A stretch of DNA of 37,332 bases from an uncultured Clostridia bacterium (GCA_947625835.1 CANQPY010000014.1:1-37332); one strand, 5' to 3'. Positions 1 through 9,348 are shown, counted from the stretch's first letter. Notes: generated by a model from the letters alone, not told the origin. Translations and numbers: made by a program.

Positions 1-103
1 TATAATTATATAAGATATATATGATTTTAACAATACTTTTACTCATTTTTTCTTATAAAACCATTAACTAGTAACAAAAGCCTTAGAAAATTTGGAAAAA
101 CAA

Positions 104-132
104 TTGACAAACATATAGGAATATGATAAAAT
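104..132 (+). promoter_or_regulatory. Sigma-A-type promoter for rplU-rpmA
   Basis: A perfect -35 TTGACA (104-109) is followed by a 17-bp spacer and a -10 TAAAAT (127-132, five of six matches). Transcription would start near 139, just before the structured leader and the ribosomal protein genes. Confidence 0.75.
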
Positions 133-139
133 TGTTAAC

Positions 140-226
140 TGTAATCCGCTTAGTCAAGGCACCAAAATATTAGCCAATAACTAATTGCCTAGAAAACAAG
201 GATTAGCGAGTATACGAATAAGGAGG
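140..226 (+). ncRNA. L21-leader-like structured 5' UTR
   Basis: The untranslated region before rplU can fold into nested helices. TAATCC (142-147) pairs with GGATTA (200-205), and inside it AGGC (157-160) pairs with GCCT (187-190). Firmicutes rplU mRNAs commonly carry an L21 leader that binds its own product for feedback control. Position and nested pairing fit that role, but I did not test it against the family model. Confidence 0.5.
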
Positions 227-236
227 TGCATTTTAA

Positions 237-611
237 ATGTACGCAATCATCGAAAGTTGTGGAAAACAATACAAAGCACAAGAAGGAGAAATTGTATTTT
301 TTGAAAAATTAGATGTAGAAGAAGGTAAAAAAGTTACTTTTGACAAAGTAATTTTAGTATCTGAAGAAGGAAAAGTACAAGTTGGAAATCCTTATGTAAA
401 AGGAGCAAAGGTAGAGGGAAAAGTAGTTTCTCATGGTAAAGCTAAAAAAATCATTGTTTTCAAAATGAAACCAAAAAAGAATTATAGAAGAAAACAAGGG
501 CACAGACAACCATACACAAAAGTAGAAATTACATCTATCAAACTAGCATCTAAAAAAGAAGAAACAACAGAGAAAAAAGCAGAAAAAGCTACTGAAAAAG
601 TAGATGCATAA
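237..611 (+). CDS. rplU: 50S ribosomal protein L21
   Basis: L21 binds 23S rRNA domain II on the large subunit with L20. The first ~100 residues match the family: start [18 protein letters not shown], then a lysine-rich core with [17 protein letters not shown]. The protein has 124 residues against about 103 usually; the excess is a C-terminal tail of Lys, Glu and Ala (about residues 104-124, [19 protein letters not shown]) that looks disordered. The start is set by AAGGAGGTG about 8-10 bases upstream. It is first in a two-gene operon with rpmA. The usual Firmicutes prp (ysxB) gene between rplU and rpmA is absent: the gap to rpmA is only 57 bases. Confidence 0.97.
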   Translation: MYAIIESCGKQYKAQEGEIVFFEKLDVEEGKKVTFDKVILVSEEGKVQVGNPYVKGAKVEGKVVSHGKAKKIIVFKMKPKKNYRRKQGHRQPYTKVEITSIKLASKKEETTEKKAEKATEKVDA

Positions 612-668
612 TTTTAAATAAAAAATAGAGAAATATAAATTCAAAAAAAACCGAAAGGAGTGAGAAGA

Positions 669-929
669 ATGGCTCATAAAAAAGGTCAAGGTAGTAGCCA
701 TAACGGAAGAGAGAGTGAATCTAAACGTCTTGGCGTAAAAAGAGCTGATGGTCAATTTGTTTTAGCCGGAAATATTCTAGTAAGACAAAGAGGAACCAAA
801 ACACATCCAGGAACTAATGTTGGAAAAGGCAGTGATGATACTTTATATGCATTAGTAGATGGAACTGTAAAATTTGAAAGAAAAGGTAAGGATAAAAAAC
901 AAGTAAGTGTTTATCCTGTAGCACAATAA
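669..929 (+). CDS. rpmA: 50S ribosomal protein L27
   Basis: L27 sits near the peptidyl-transferase centre, and its N-terminal tail reaches the P site. The sequence [24 protein letters not shown] is unmistakable; length is 86 residues. I chose ATG 669, 8 bases after AAAGGAG, over GTG 660, which overlaps the Shine-Dalgarno. With this start the protein begins directly at the mature AHKKG N terminus. Many Firmicutes instead make L27 with a short leader (xLxxFFA) removed by the protease Prp. Here both the leader and the prp gene between rplU and rpmA are missing, which is self-consistent. Confidence 0.96.
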   Translation: MAHKKGQGSSHNGRESESKRLGVKRADGQFVLAGNILVRQRGTKTHPGTNVGKGSDDTLYALVDGTVKFERKGKDKKQVSVYPVAQ

Positions 930-937
930 TATTAAAG

Positions 938-966
938 GGTACTATTAAAAAAATAGTATCTTTTTT
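938..966 (+). terminator. Intrinsic terminator after rpmA
   Basis: GGTACTATT (938-946) pairs with AATAGTATC (952-960), with one G-T wobble and a 5-base A-rich loop, and is followed by six Ts (961-966). It closes the rplU-rpmA unit. The guaB Shine-Dalgarno begins only about 10 bases later, so guaB may depend partly on read-through. Confidence 0.8.
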
Positions 967-986
967 ATAAAAAAGGAGGAGAAAAT

Positions 987-2493
987 ATGGCAAAAATTTT
1001 AGAAGATATTTCAAGAACTTTTAACGAATTTTTATTATTACCAAACCTAACAGACGAAAGATGTATACCATCTAATGTAAATTTAAAAACACCACTTGTA
1101 AAATACAAAAAAGGAGAAGAAGCAAAATACTATGCCAATGTTCCTATGGTATCAGCAATTATGCAATCAGTATCTGGAGAAGAAATGGGAATTGCATTAG
1201 CTAGAGAAGGAGGAGTAGCATTTATTTATGGTTCACAATCAATTGAATCACAAGCAAGAATGGTGCGAAATGTAAAAAAACATAAAGCTGGTTTTGTAGT
1301 AAGTGACTCAAATGTAAAAGCTGGTACGCCACTTAGAGAAGTAATCGAATTAGTTCAAAAAACAGGTCATTCTACAGTAATAATTACAGAAGATGGAACA
1401 GCAAAAGGTAAATTCCTTGGATTAGTAACAGACAAAGATTACAGAATATCAAGAGATAATTTTGATGAACCAATAGACAAATTTATGACACCAAAAGAAA
1501 AAGTAGTATGGGCTCATGAAGGAATTAATTTATCAGAAGCAAATGATATAATTTGGGAAAACAAAATTGCATGTTTACCAATTTTAGACGATGAAGAAAA
1601 CTTAAAATATTTAGTATTTAGAAAAGACTATGAAGAGAGAAAAAACAATCCAGAATCTTTATTAGACGAAAACAAAAGGTATATTGTAGGAGCAGGAATA
1701 AATACAAGAGACTACGAAGAAAGAATCCCAGCATTAGTAGAAGCAGGAGTAGATTTAATTTGTATGGATTCATCTGATGGATATTCTATTTGGCAAAAAA
1801 GAACAATAGACTTTGTAAGAGAAAAATATGGAGATACAGTAAAAATAGGTGCTGGAAATGTAGTAGACAAAGAAGGATTTTTATATTTAGCAAAAGCAGG
1901 AGCAGACTTCATTAAAGTTGGAGTTGGTGGAGGCTCTATTTGTATAACTCGTGAAACAAAAGGAATTGGTCGTCGGGCAAGCTTCAGCCTTAATAGATGT
2001 AGTAGAAGCTCGTGATGAATATTATAAAGAAACAGGCATATATATTCCAGTTTGTTCAGATGGTGGAATTGTGCATGATCATCATATAACTATTGCTCTA
2101 GCATTAGGTGCAGATTATGTTATGATGGGAAGATATTTTGCAAGATTTGATGAAAGCCCAACAAGAGTAATAAAAAAGGGAAATGCTTTTGTAAAAGAAT
2201 ATTGGGGAGAAGGTTCAAACCGTGCAAGAAATTGGCAAAGATATGACATGGGAGGAGACCAAAAACTTTCATTTGAAGAAGGAGTAGACTCTTATATTCC
2301 ATATGCTGGTAGCCTAAAAGATAACTTAGCAATAACTGTTGCTAAAATAAAATCTACAATGTGCAACTGTGGAAGTATTTCTATCCCAGAATTCCACGAA
2401 AAAGCAAGATTAACATTAGTTTCAGAAGTAAGCATTGCAGAAGGTAGTGCACATGATGTTATATTAAAAGAGATTGATAATCAATTTAAATAA
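987..2493 (+). CDS. guaB: IMP dehydrogenase, spans one CGGG +1 recoding site
   Basis: Oxidises IMP to XMP with NAD+, the committed step of GMP synthesis. Read as one protein it has 501 residues, normal for the ~500-residue IMPDH type. The N-terminal barrel part (residues ~1-95) is followed by two CBS-like segments (~110-225, including [14 protein letters not shown] and [14 protein letters not shown]), then the catalytic barrel with GAGINTRDY, the IMP/NAD loop [13 protein letters not shown] (catalytic Cys) and a C-terminal part with [12 protein letters not shown]. The frame breaks at 1974: CGT CGG GCA replaces CGT GGG CAA. Reading CGGG as Gly330 gives [13 protein letters not shown], the conserved IMPDH loop. 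Without the shift, translation stops at 2013-2015, losing the rest of the catalytic domain including the flap region. Start ATG 987 has AAAGGAGGAG upstream. Confidence 0.95.
1974..1977 (+). other. CGGG recoding site in guaB (Gly330)
   Basis: CGG is in frame with the 987 start. A +1 shift reads GGG as glycine in GIGR-G-QASA, the conserved loop just after the active-site cysteine. Preceding codon: CGT. Confidence 0.85.
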
Positions 2494-2503
2494 AAAAACT
2501 ATA

Positions 2504-2533
2504 AAATGGCAGTAAAATAACTGTCATTTTTAT
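2504..2533 (+). terminator. Intrinsic terminator after guaB
   Basis: AATGGCAGT (2504-2512) pairs with ACTGTCATT (2520-2528) with one G-T wobble, followed by a T-rich tail (TTTTTATT). It separates guaB from the polysaccharide locus. Confidence 0.8.
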
Positions 2534-2580
2534 TACAGTCTGTTATGTAGCTGGGAGTTATAAATAAAAAATATATTGAA
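2527..2580 (+). repeat. 54-bp intergenic repeat, copy 1
   Basis: This stretch, from the terminator T-tail through AGTCTGTTATGTAGCTGGGA and an AT-rich end, recurs at 20858-20911 with three differences in 54 bases. Both copies lie directly behind an intrinsic terminator and ahead of the next promoter. No ORF is in it and its function is unknown. Confidence 0.85.
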
Positions 2581-2646
2581 CTTTTCATAGTAGCAAGTTA
2601 AAGTCTAAACGGTAACTTTTTATTTGCCAATATGACCACAAAAGAG

Positions 2647-2675
2647 TTGACAAAAAGCCAATTTAACGATAGAAT
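2647..2675 (+). promoter_or_regulatory. Promoter for the polysaccharide export genes
   Basis: TTGACA (2647-2652), a 17-bp spacer and TAGAAT (2670-2675) predict a start near 2682. This supports ATG 2713 as the start of the next gene rather than the upstream in-frame ATGs at 2632 and 2689. Confidence 0.65.
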
Positions 2676-2712
2676 AGACAAAGAGAAAATGAAAGTCAAG
2701 GAAGGAAAAAAT

Positions 2713-3504
2713 ATGGAATTTATAAAAACATTATATAAAAATAGAAAACTAGCATTACAATTAGGAAAAAATGATTTCAAAAACAGATTTGCCAACACAA
2801 GTTTAGGTAGTGTATGGGGGTTTTTACAACCCTTTGTATTTATGATGATGTATGTAGTCGTATTCCAATTTATATTTAAGCAAACAGGACCAGAAGGAGC
2901 ACCATATGTTGTATGGTTTATGCCTGGAATGGCAATGTGGATGTGTATAAGCGATGGAATTATGGGAGCAAGTAGTTCAATTAGGGCATATGCATACTTA
3001 GTAAAAAAAGTAGTATTTCCTATTGACATTATTCCAATAATATCATTAATAGGTAATTCATTTGTAGCAATCTTCCTTTTTGCAATAGCAAGTGGAATTT
3101 GTATTATATATGGATTTATGCCAAATATTTTAATGATAATATATATTATATTTGCAACATATTGTTTTCTAATTGCATTTACAAGATTTACATCAGCGGT
3201 ATCTACACTAGTACCAGACTTTTCTAACTTATTAGGAATTATTATACAATTATTTTTCTGGTCAACACCAATTGTTTGGAATTTATCAATGATAGCACAA
3301 CATCATACAATATTAAGAATAATAGAATGTATACCATTTACATACTTAGTAACAGGATTTAGAAATTGCTTTATGGAAGGAAACATTGTAACACAAGGAC
3401 ATGGAATTTATACAATTATCTTTTGGATAATTACAATTGTTATGTTTGTATGGGGAAATTATATCTTCAAAAAGAATAAAAAAGACTTTGCAGATGTACT
3501 TTAA
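2713..3504 (+). CDS. ABC-2 polysaccharide export permease (Wzm/TagG type)
   Basis: Integral membrane half of an ABC exporter that moves lipid-linked glycan across the cytoplasmic membrane. With the 2713 start (AAGGAAGG 7 bases upstream) it has 263 residues, typical of Wzm/TagG. The amphipathic N terminus (KNRKLALQLGKNDFKNRFANTSLGSVW) is characteristic. About six hydrophobic helices follow, including FVFMMMYVVVFQFIF, SFVAIFLFAIASGICIIYG and a final TIIFWIITIVMFVWGNYIF. The ATPase partner lies 18 bases downstream. The rhamnose genes in the same locus suggest a rhamnose-containing glycan as cargo; teichoic acid is the alternative. Confidence 0.88.
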   Translation: MEFIKTLYKNRKLALQLGKNDFKNRFANTSLGSVWGFLQPFVFMMMYVVVFQFIFKQTGPEGAPYVVWFMPGMAMWMCISDGIMGASSSIRAYAYLVKKVVFPIDIIPIISLIGNSFVAIFLFAIASGICIIYGFMPNILMIIYIIFATYCFLIAFTRFTSAVSTLVPDFSNLLGIIIQLFFWSTPIVWNLSMIAQHHTILRIIECIPFTYLVTGFRNCFMEGNIVTQGHGIYTIIFWIITIVMFVWGNYIFKKNKKDFADVL

Positions 3505-3522
3505 AAGGAGGAAAAAAATAAA

Positions 3523-4806
3523 ATGGATAATGATGAGATAGCAGTAAAAATAGATCATCTCTATAAAAATTATAAAATGTTTGCAAGAAAAAAAGATAGA
3601 TTATTAGAAACAGTTTTTCCAATGTATCAAAGGCATAGCGAATTTAGTGCTATAAATGACTTAAACTTAGAAATAAAAAAAGGAGAAGTATTAGGAATTT
3701 TAGGAAGAAATGGTGCAGGAAAATCTACACTATTAAAAATGGTAACAGGAGTTGTTACACCAACATCTGGCACTATTGAAATAAAAGGAAAAATCAGTTC
3801 ACTTTTGGAACTAGGAACAGCTTTTAATATGGAATTAACAGGAGAAGAAAACATTTATCAACACGGACAAGTTATGGGACTTACAAGAGAAGAAATAGAA
3901 AAAAAGAAACCAGAAATAATAGAATTTGCAGATATAGGGGAACACTTATATCAACCTGTAAAAACTTATTCTTCTGGTATGTTTGCAAGGCTAGCATTTG
4001 CTTGTGCAATAAATGTAGATCCTGATATTTTAATTGTTGATGAAGTATTATCTGTAGGAGATATGGCTTTTCAATTAAAATGTTTCAAAAAATTCGAACA
4101 ATTTAAAAATAAAGGAAAAACAATTTTATTTGTAACACATAGTATTACAGACGTATTAAAAAACTGTACGCGAGCAGTAATTATAAGTTCAGGTAAAAAA
4201 ATATTTGATGGCGGAGTAAAAGAAGGAGTAGAAAAATATAAAAAAATAATAGTTGGATTAGACAAAAAGCAAGAAGAAAATAAAAAACAAACCAAAAAAC
4301 TAATAAAGCCATCAGATGATAAAGAAACGTGGAGAAGCCATTTTAACCAAAATAACAAACTTGTAGAATACGGAAATGGAAAAGCAGAAGTCATAGATTA
4401 TGGCATATTTGATGAAAATGGAAACTACCTAAGTTCAATAGAAAATGATAGAGAAATTGTTCTAAAATCAAAAATAGTTTTCTATGAAGAAGTACAAGAA
4501 CCAATATTTACTATGACTATAAAAGATTTTAACGGATTAGAAATGACAGGAACAAACTCTATGTATGAAAAAATTGCAACAGGAACATTTAAAGAGGGAG
4601 ACACGGTAGTAGTAGAATTTAAGCAAAAAATTAATTTAGCACCAGGTAAATATACATTATCTTTCAGTTGCACTTATATTAATGCAAGAGGAGAATTAGA
4701 AGCATTAAGTAGAAAATATGATGCTTTGCTAGTAGAAGTTTTATCAACAAAAGATTGTGTTGGAATGATGAGAATAGATTCTAAAATTTCAATAAAAAAG
4801 ATTTAG
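3523..4806 (+). CDS. Polysaccharide ABC transporter ATPase with C-terminal Wzt-like domain
   Basis: Drives glycan export with the permease just upstream. The N-terminal ABC domain (residues ~1-245) has Walker A LGRNGAGKST (~61-70), a signature-like YSSGMFARLAFA (~150) and Walker B ILIVDEVLSVGD (~170). A charged linker (~245-285) leads to a C-terminal beta-rich domain (~290-427) resembling the Wzt carbohydrate-binding domain, with FTMTIKDFNGLEMTGTNS and LAPGKYTLSFSC. In Wzt systems that domain recognises the finished or modified chain end before export. Length 427 residues. RBS AAAGGAGG precedes ATG 3523. Confidence 0.9.
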   Translation: MDNDEIAVKIDHLYKNYKMFARKKDRLLETVFPMYQRHSEFSAINDLNLEIKKGEVLGILGRNGAGKSTLLKMVTGVVTPTSGTIEIKGKISSLLELGTAFNMELTGEENIYQHGQVMGLTREEIEKKKPEIIEFADIGEHLYQPVKTYSSGMFARLAFACAINVDPDILIVDEVLSVGDMAFQLKCFKKFEQFKNKGKTILFVTHSITDVLKNCTRAVIISSGKKIFDGGVKEGVEKYKKIIVGLDKKQEENKKQTKKLIKPSDDKETWRSHFNQNNKLVEYGNGKAEVIDYGIFDENGNYLSSIENDREIVLKSKIVFYEEVQEPIFTMTIKDFNGLEMTGTNSMYEKIATGTFKEGDTVVVEFKQKINLAPGKYTLSFSCTYINARGELEALSRKYDALLVEVLSTKDCVGMMRIDSKISIKKI

Positions 4807-4822
4807 AGGAGCTAAAACAAAA

Positions 4823-5962
4823 ATGGAAAAAAAGAGAAACTTATTTACATCAGAAGCAGTATCAATAGGACATCCAGACCATGTATGTGATAGGATATCT
4901 GATAGTATTTTAGATGCATGCTTAGAACAAGATAAAAATGCAAGAGTAGCATGTGAAACAATGGCAAAAGACGAATTTGTTATAGTATCTGGAGAAATAT
5001 CAACAACAGCAAAAATTAATGTAGAGCAAATTGTAAAAGACACAATCAAAGAAATAGGATATACTTATACACCTAGAGTATTAAATTTACTAAGCAAACA
5101 ATCCCCAGACATAGCACAAGGTGTGGATATCGGTGGAGCCGGTGACCAAGGAATTATGTTTGGATATGCTAATTGCGAAACACCAGAATATATGCCACTT
5201 GCAATTAAAATGGCACAAGACTTAGTAAAACTTGCAACAAAGTTACGAAAAAATGGTGAATTTCCTTATGCTATGCCAGACATGAAATCACAAGTAACAT
5301 TAGAATATATAGAAGGAGAAAAGACAAAAGTACATACTATGCTTATGTCTATTCAACATACTGAAAATTACAATGAAGAAGAATTCAAAAATTTTATAAA
5401 AAACGAAATAATGATAAAAATTGCTCAAAAATACAACTTAAATACAGACTTTAAAGTATTAATTAATCCTACTGGCAAATTTGTAATAGGAGGCCCAGAA
5501 GGAGATGCTGGCTTAACTGGTAGAAAAATTATTGTAGATACATATGGTGGTTATGCTCCACATGGTGGAGGAGCATTTTCTGGAAAAGACCCTACAAAAG
5601 TAGATAGAAGTGCAGCATATATGGCAAGATATTTAGCCAAAAACATAGTAGCATCTGGAATAGCAAAAGAAACTTTAATTCAACTATCATATGCAATAGG
5701 AGTAGCACAACCAATATCAATTTACATTGACTGCAAAGGTACAAATAAAGTAGATGAAGAAAAAATAATAAAAACAATTTATGAAAATTTTGACTTATCA
5801 CCAAAAGGTATGATAGAAACTTTACAACTAAGAAATCCAATTTATAAAGAAACATGTAATGGCGGACATTTTGGAAGAAAATATATTGATGAAAAAAATA
5901 AGATAGAATGTCCATGGGAAAGATTGGACTGTATTGATATATTTAAAAAAATGGAGGGATAA
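4823..5962 (+). CDS. metK: S-adenosylmethionine synthetase
   Basis: Makes SAM from methionine and ATP. All signature stretches are present: TSEAVSIGHPDHVCDRISDSILDA at the N terminus, the ATP-binding GGAGDQGIMFGYA (~110), and GGYAPHGGGAFSGKDPTKVDRSAAYMARY (~235-263). The length of 379 residues is near the family norm. It is unusual to find metK inside a surface-glycan locus, 16 bases after the Wzt-like gene and 3 bases before a methyltransferase-like gene. That context suggests SAM supply for glycan methylation, but the adjacent protein appears to have lost its SAM-binding loop. The gene contains several out-of-frame CGG triplets (for example GAT ATC GGT GGA GCC GGT) and its frame is intact. 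Confidence 0.96.
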   Translation: MEKKRNLFTSEAVSIGHPDHVCDRISDSILDACLEQDKNARVACETMAKDEFVIVSGEISTTAKINVEQIVKDTIKEIGYTYTPRVLNLLSKQSPDIAQGVDIGGAGDQGIMFGYANCETPEYMPLAIKMAQDLVKLATKLRKNGEFPYAMPDMKSQVTLEYIEGEKTKVHTMLMSIQHTENYNEEEFKNFIKNEIMIKIAQKYNLNTDFKVLINPTGKFVIGGPEGDAGLTGRKIIVDTYGGYAPHGGGAFSGKDPTKVDRSAAYMARYLAKNIVASGIAKETLIQLSYAIGVAQPISIYIDCKGTNKVDEEKIIKTIYENFDLSPKGMIETLQLRNPIYKETCNGGHFGRKYIDEKNKIECPWERLDCIDIFKKMEG

Positions 5963-5965
5963 AAG

Positions 5966-7483
5966 ATGCCAAATGATAAAATGAAAGAAAATATCATAAA
6001 ATGGTATCCATTTAAACCAGATGCAACAATTCTAAAAATAGAAAAAAGTATAGAAGATATAGAAGAAAAACAATTTGACTATGTTACTTTAATAGGAACA
6101 TTACAATATGCACATAAATTGTTTGATGGTGTAAATCCAGAACAACAATTAATAGAATATGCAAAAAGACATCTAAAAAAAGATGGAAAAATTTTAATTG
6201 CCATTGATAACGAAATGGGAATTAAAAATCTTTGTGAAGTACAAAGAGAAGAAAAAACTAGTCGTAAATTAACAAGAAAAGAAATAGAAAATTTACTAAA
6301 AAAATGTGGATTGAATTATTATAAATTTTACTATCCATTACCAGACTATGAAACAACAAATATAATTTTCACAGATGAATTTTTGCCAAACCAAGAAACA
6401 ATAACGAGAAATATTTCTTTACATGATGAAGATAGCATAGTAATAAATTTAGAAAATGAAATGTTCTTAAATATATTGGCAGAAGATATAAAATTATTTA
6501 AAATTTTTGCCAATTCTTATTTTATTGAGTGTAGTACAAAAGAATTGCAAGACAATCAAATTCAATTAATTTCATACTCTAACATGAGAAAACCAGAATA
6601 TGAAATTAAAACTATAATACAAGGAGACAAAGTTTATAAAACAGAAGGAACCAAACAAGCCAAAGAACATATAGAAAATATTAAAAAAAATATAGATATA
6701 TTAAATGAGCTAGGATTTAATATTTTAGATTGTTATGAAGAAAATACAATTATAAGCCAATATCAAAAAAATAGAGAAAGTGTAGATCATGTTATATTAA
6801 ACAAAATAAAAAACGGAGAAAAAGAAGAAGCAGTTCAATTAATGATGACATTTTTTCAAGAAATAAAAGACAAATTAATAATGGCAAAATCTGAAAAAAA
6901 TATATTTGAGACATACCAAATTAAATATGAACCTAGTCAAATAGAACACTTTACATTTACAAAGTATGGACTATGGGACTTAATTTTTCAAAATGCATTT
7001 TATATAGACAATAAATTTTTCTTTTATGATCAAGAATGGATGGATGAAGGAGTACCAATTGAATATATATGGTATCGTTCTATAATGTATACAAGAGAGC
7101 TAATGGAAATTTTTGAAGGAGAATCAATGTGGCAAAAATTAGGAATAACAGAGGAAAATATACAAATATTTAAGCAATTAGATAATAAAATACAAGAAAA
7201 AATTAGAGATGCAAAAATTTGGGAAAAACATACAACTATTAAAACAATAGAAGACATAGAAGCAAAATTTAAGCAAGAAAATGAAAAAATGTTAGAAGAA
7301 TGTAAAAAATTATTAAATGAAAAAGATGCAAGAATTGCATTTTTAGAAAACAACATGGAAGAAACAGTAAAAATATTAAAAGAAAAAGAAAAAATAATAG
7401 AGAATATGGAAAACTCGCTTTCTTGGAAAGTAACAGAGCCATTTAGACATATAAGAAGAAAAGGAGAAAAAGATGAGAATTAG
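5966..7483 (+). CDS. Degenerate methyltransferase-like protein with kinase-like part and coiled coil
   Basis: The N terminus belongs to the clostridial glycan-locus methyltransferase family: NIIKWYPFKPDATIL (~9-23), FDYVTLIGTLQYA, DGKILIAIDNEMGIKNLC and FYYPLPDYETTNIIFTDEFLP. In active relatives a GxGxG SAM loop and acidic motif II lie between the WYPF and FDYV segments. Here only about 20 residues join them and no GxGxG is present, so SAM binding is probably lost. The middle (~205-400) resembles a sugar-kinase-like fold, with FFYDQEWMDEGVPIEYIWYRS. The C terminus (~425-490) is a coiled coil ending in SLSWKVTEPFRHIRR, a tail common in glycan-locus enzymes. Length 505 residues. It overlaps the next gene by 11 bases. 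A role in chain modification or termination is inferred. Confidence 0.65.
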   Translation: MPNDKMKENIIKWYPFKPDATILKIEKSIEDIEEKQFDYVTLIGTLQYAHKLFDGVNPEQQLIEYAKRHLKKDGKILIAIDNEMGIKNLCEVQREEKTSRKLTRKEIENLLKKCGLNYYKFYYPLPDYETTNIIFTDEFLPNQETITRNISLHDEDSIVINLENEMFLNILAEDIKLFKIFANSYFIECSTKELQDNQIQLISYSNMRKPEYEIKTIIQGDKVYKTEGTKQAKEHIENIKKNIDILNELGFNILDCYEENTIISQYQKNRESVDHVILNKIKNGEKEEAVQLMMTFFQEIKDKLIMAKSEKNIFETYQIKYEPSQIEHFTFTKYGLWDLIFQNAFYIDNKFFFYDQEWMDEGVPIEYIWYRSIMYTRELMEIFEGESMWQKLGITEENIQIFKQLDNKIQEKIRDAKIWEKHTTIKTIEDIEAKFKQENEKMLEECKKLLNEKDARIAFLENNMEETVKILKEKEKIIENMENSLSWKVTEPFRHIRRKGEKDEN

Positions 7484-9344
7484 AGACATACTATTTCCTG
7501 AAAATACAAAAATAAGAATATTTTTAAGAAAAACTTTGATTAGATTAAAATTAATAAATTTAGAAAACATTAAAAAAGTATATAGAATATTAAAGGCAGA
7601 AGGATGGAAAAACACAATTCAAAAAATTCGAGAAAAAATCAATGGACCAACACTAGACTTAAATGATGCATATCAAAAATTAATTGAAAAAGTTGAACCA
7701 ACAGAAGAAGAATTAGAACAACAAAGAAAAACCAAATTTAATTTTAATCCTAAAATTAGCATCTTAGTACCTATGTATAATACTCCTTATGTATTTTTTA
7801 AGGAATTAGTAGAATGCCTAATAAATCAAACATATGGAAATTGGGAATTATGTTTGGCAGATGGAAGCCCTGAGCAAAATAATGATTTAAAAGAGATATA
7901 TGAGCAAGACAAAAGAATTAAATATAAATTCATAGGAGAAAATAAAGGAATTGCAGGAAATACAAACGAATGTATAAAAATGGCAACAGGGGATTTTATT
8001 GCCCTTTTTGACCATGATGACTTATTACCAGTTTTTTCATTATATGAAATTGTAAAATGTATTAATGAACATCCAGAAGTTGAATTTATTTATACTGATG
8101 AAGATAAGATTACAACACTTGATAAACCAAGATTTAATCCTCATTTTAAGCCAGATTTTTCTTTGGACTTTTTACGTGCAAATAATTATATTTGCCATTT
8201 TAGTGTGTTCAAAAAAGAATTAATGGACAAGTTAGGTGGAGAAAGAGGAAAATATGATGGAGCACAAGATTTTGATATAATTCTAAGAGTATCAGAATTA
8301 ACAAAAAACATTATACACATACCAAAAGTATTATATCATTGGAGAGTACATCCAAATTCAACAGCGCAAGCAGAAGTACAATCAAAACCATATGCATTTG
8401 AAGCAGGAATACCTGCAATAGAAGATCATTTAAAAAGAATGGGATTAAAAGGAACTGTAGAACATGGAGCAAGTCTTGGAACATATAGAATTAGATATGA
8501 ATTTGAAGGAAACCCAAAAGTTTCAATTGTAATTCCTAACAAAGATGAAAAAGAAACTTTAAAAAAATGCATAGAATCTATTTTAAATAAAACCACTTAT
8601 GAAAATTACGAAATTATAGTAGTAGAAAACAATAGCCAGACAGAAGAAATTTTTGACTATTACAAAGAAATAGAACAAAATCCAAAAATAAAAATAGTAA
8701 AATATGAAGAAAAAGGATTTAATTATTCAAAAATAATAAATTTAGGTGTTAAAAATTCAGAAGGGGAATTTATTGTTCAATTAAACAACGATACAGAAAT
8801 AGAAACAGAAGACTGGTTAGAAGATATGTTAGGATTCTGTTCAAGAGAAGATGTAGGAGCAGTTGGTGTAAAATTATTTTATCCAGATAATACAATTCAA
8901 CATGCAGGAATTGTATTTGGAGTAGATAGAGTCGCAACACATTTATTTAGAGGTTTGCCAAGACATTTACACGGCTATTTTGCAAGAGAAAGTTCAATTC
9001 AAGACTTTAGTGCTGTAACAGGTGCTTGTATGATGGCAAAAAAATCGACATACGAAGAAGTTGGCTATATGGATGAAAATTTGCCAGTAGCATTTAATGA
9101 TTTAGACTTTTGCTTAAAAATAAGAGAAACAGGAAAATTAATTGTTTATGATCCTTTTGTTACAGTTATTCATTATGAATCTAAAACAAGAGGATATGAA
9201 GATACCCCAGAAAAAGTAGCTAGATTTGAAGCAGAAATCGAAAAATTTCAAAACAAATGGAAGAAAATATATGAGGAAGGAGATCCATATTATAATATAA
9301 ACTTTAGTAAAAATTCTTGCCAATATGAAATTAGGAGAGTATAA
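7473..9344 (+). CDS. Bifunctional family 2 glycosyltransferase (two GT-A domains)
   Basis: Cytoplasmic glycan-chain synthesis. Two GT2 domains lie in tandem. Domain 1 (~95-310) begins PKISILVPMYNTPYVFFKELVECL and has a DHDD acidic motif and LYHWRVHPNSTA. Domain 2 (~345-600) begins PKVSIVIPNKDEKETLKKCIESIL, has LNNDTEIETEDWLEDML, then VTGACMMAKKSTYEEVG and NDLDFCLKIRETG. This arrangement is typical of rhamnan and rhamnose-glucose polysaccharide synthases, which fits the rfb genes downstream. Length 623 residues. The start overlaps the preceding gene and has AAGGAGAAAAAG upstream. Donor and linkage cannot be read from sequence. Confidence 0.87.
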   Translation: MRIRDILFPENTKIRIFLRKTLIRLKLINLENIKKVYRILKAEGWKNTIQKIREKINGPTLDLNDAYQKLIEKVEPTEEELEQQRKTKFNFNPKISILVPMYNTPYVFFKELVECLINQTYGNWELCLADGSPEQNNDLKEIYEQDKRIKYKFIGENKGIAGNTNECIKMATGDFIALFDHDDLLPVFSLYEIVKCINEHPEVEFIYTDEDKITTLDKPRFNPHFKPDFSLDFLRANNYICHFSVFKKELMDKLGGERGKYDGAQDFDIILRVSELTKNIIHIPKVLYHWRVHPNSTAQAEVQSKPYAFEAGIPAIEDHLKRMGLKGTVEHGASLGTYRIRYEFEGNPKVSIVIPNKDEKETLKKCIESILNKTTYENYEIIVVENNSQTEEIFDYYKEIEQNPKIKIVKYEEKGFNYSKIINLGVKNSEGEFIVQLNNDTEIETEDWLEDMLGFCSREDVGAVGVKLFYPDNTIQHAGIVFGVDRVATHLFRGLPRHLHGYFARESSIQDFSAVTGACMMAKKSTYEEVGYMDENLPVAFNDLDFCLKIRETGKLIVYDPFVTVIHYESKTRGYEDTPEKVARFEAEIEKFQNKWKKIYEEGDPYYNINFSKNSCQYEIRRV

Positions 9345-9348
9345 GTTA

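Noticed and set aside
1974..1977. guaB and the other broken genes as pseudogenes
   Set aside because: Essential genes (guaB, trpS, obg, polC) cannot all be dead, sequence after each break is fully conserved, and the breaks share one precise form.
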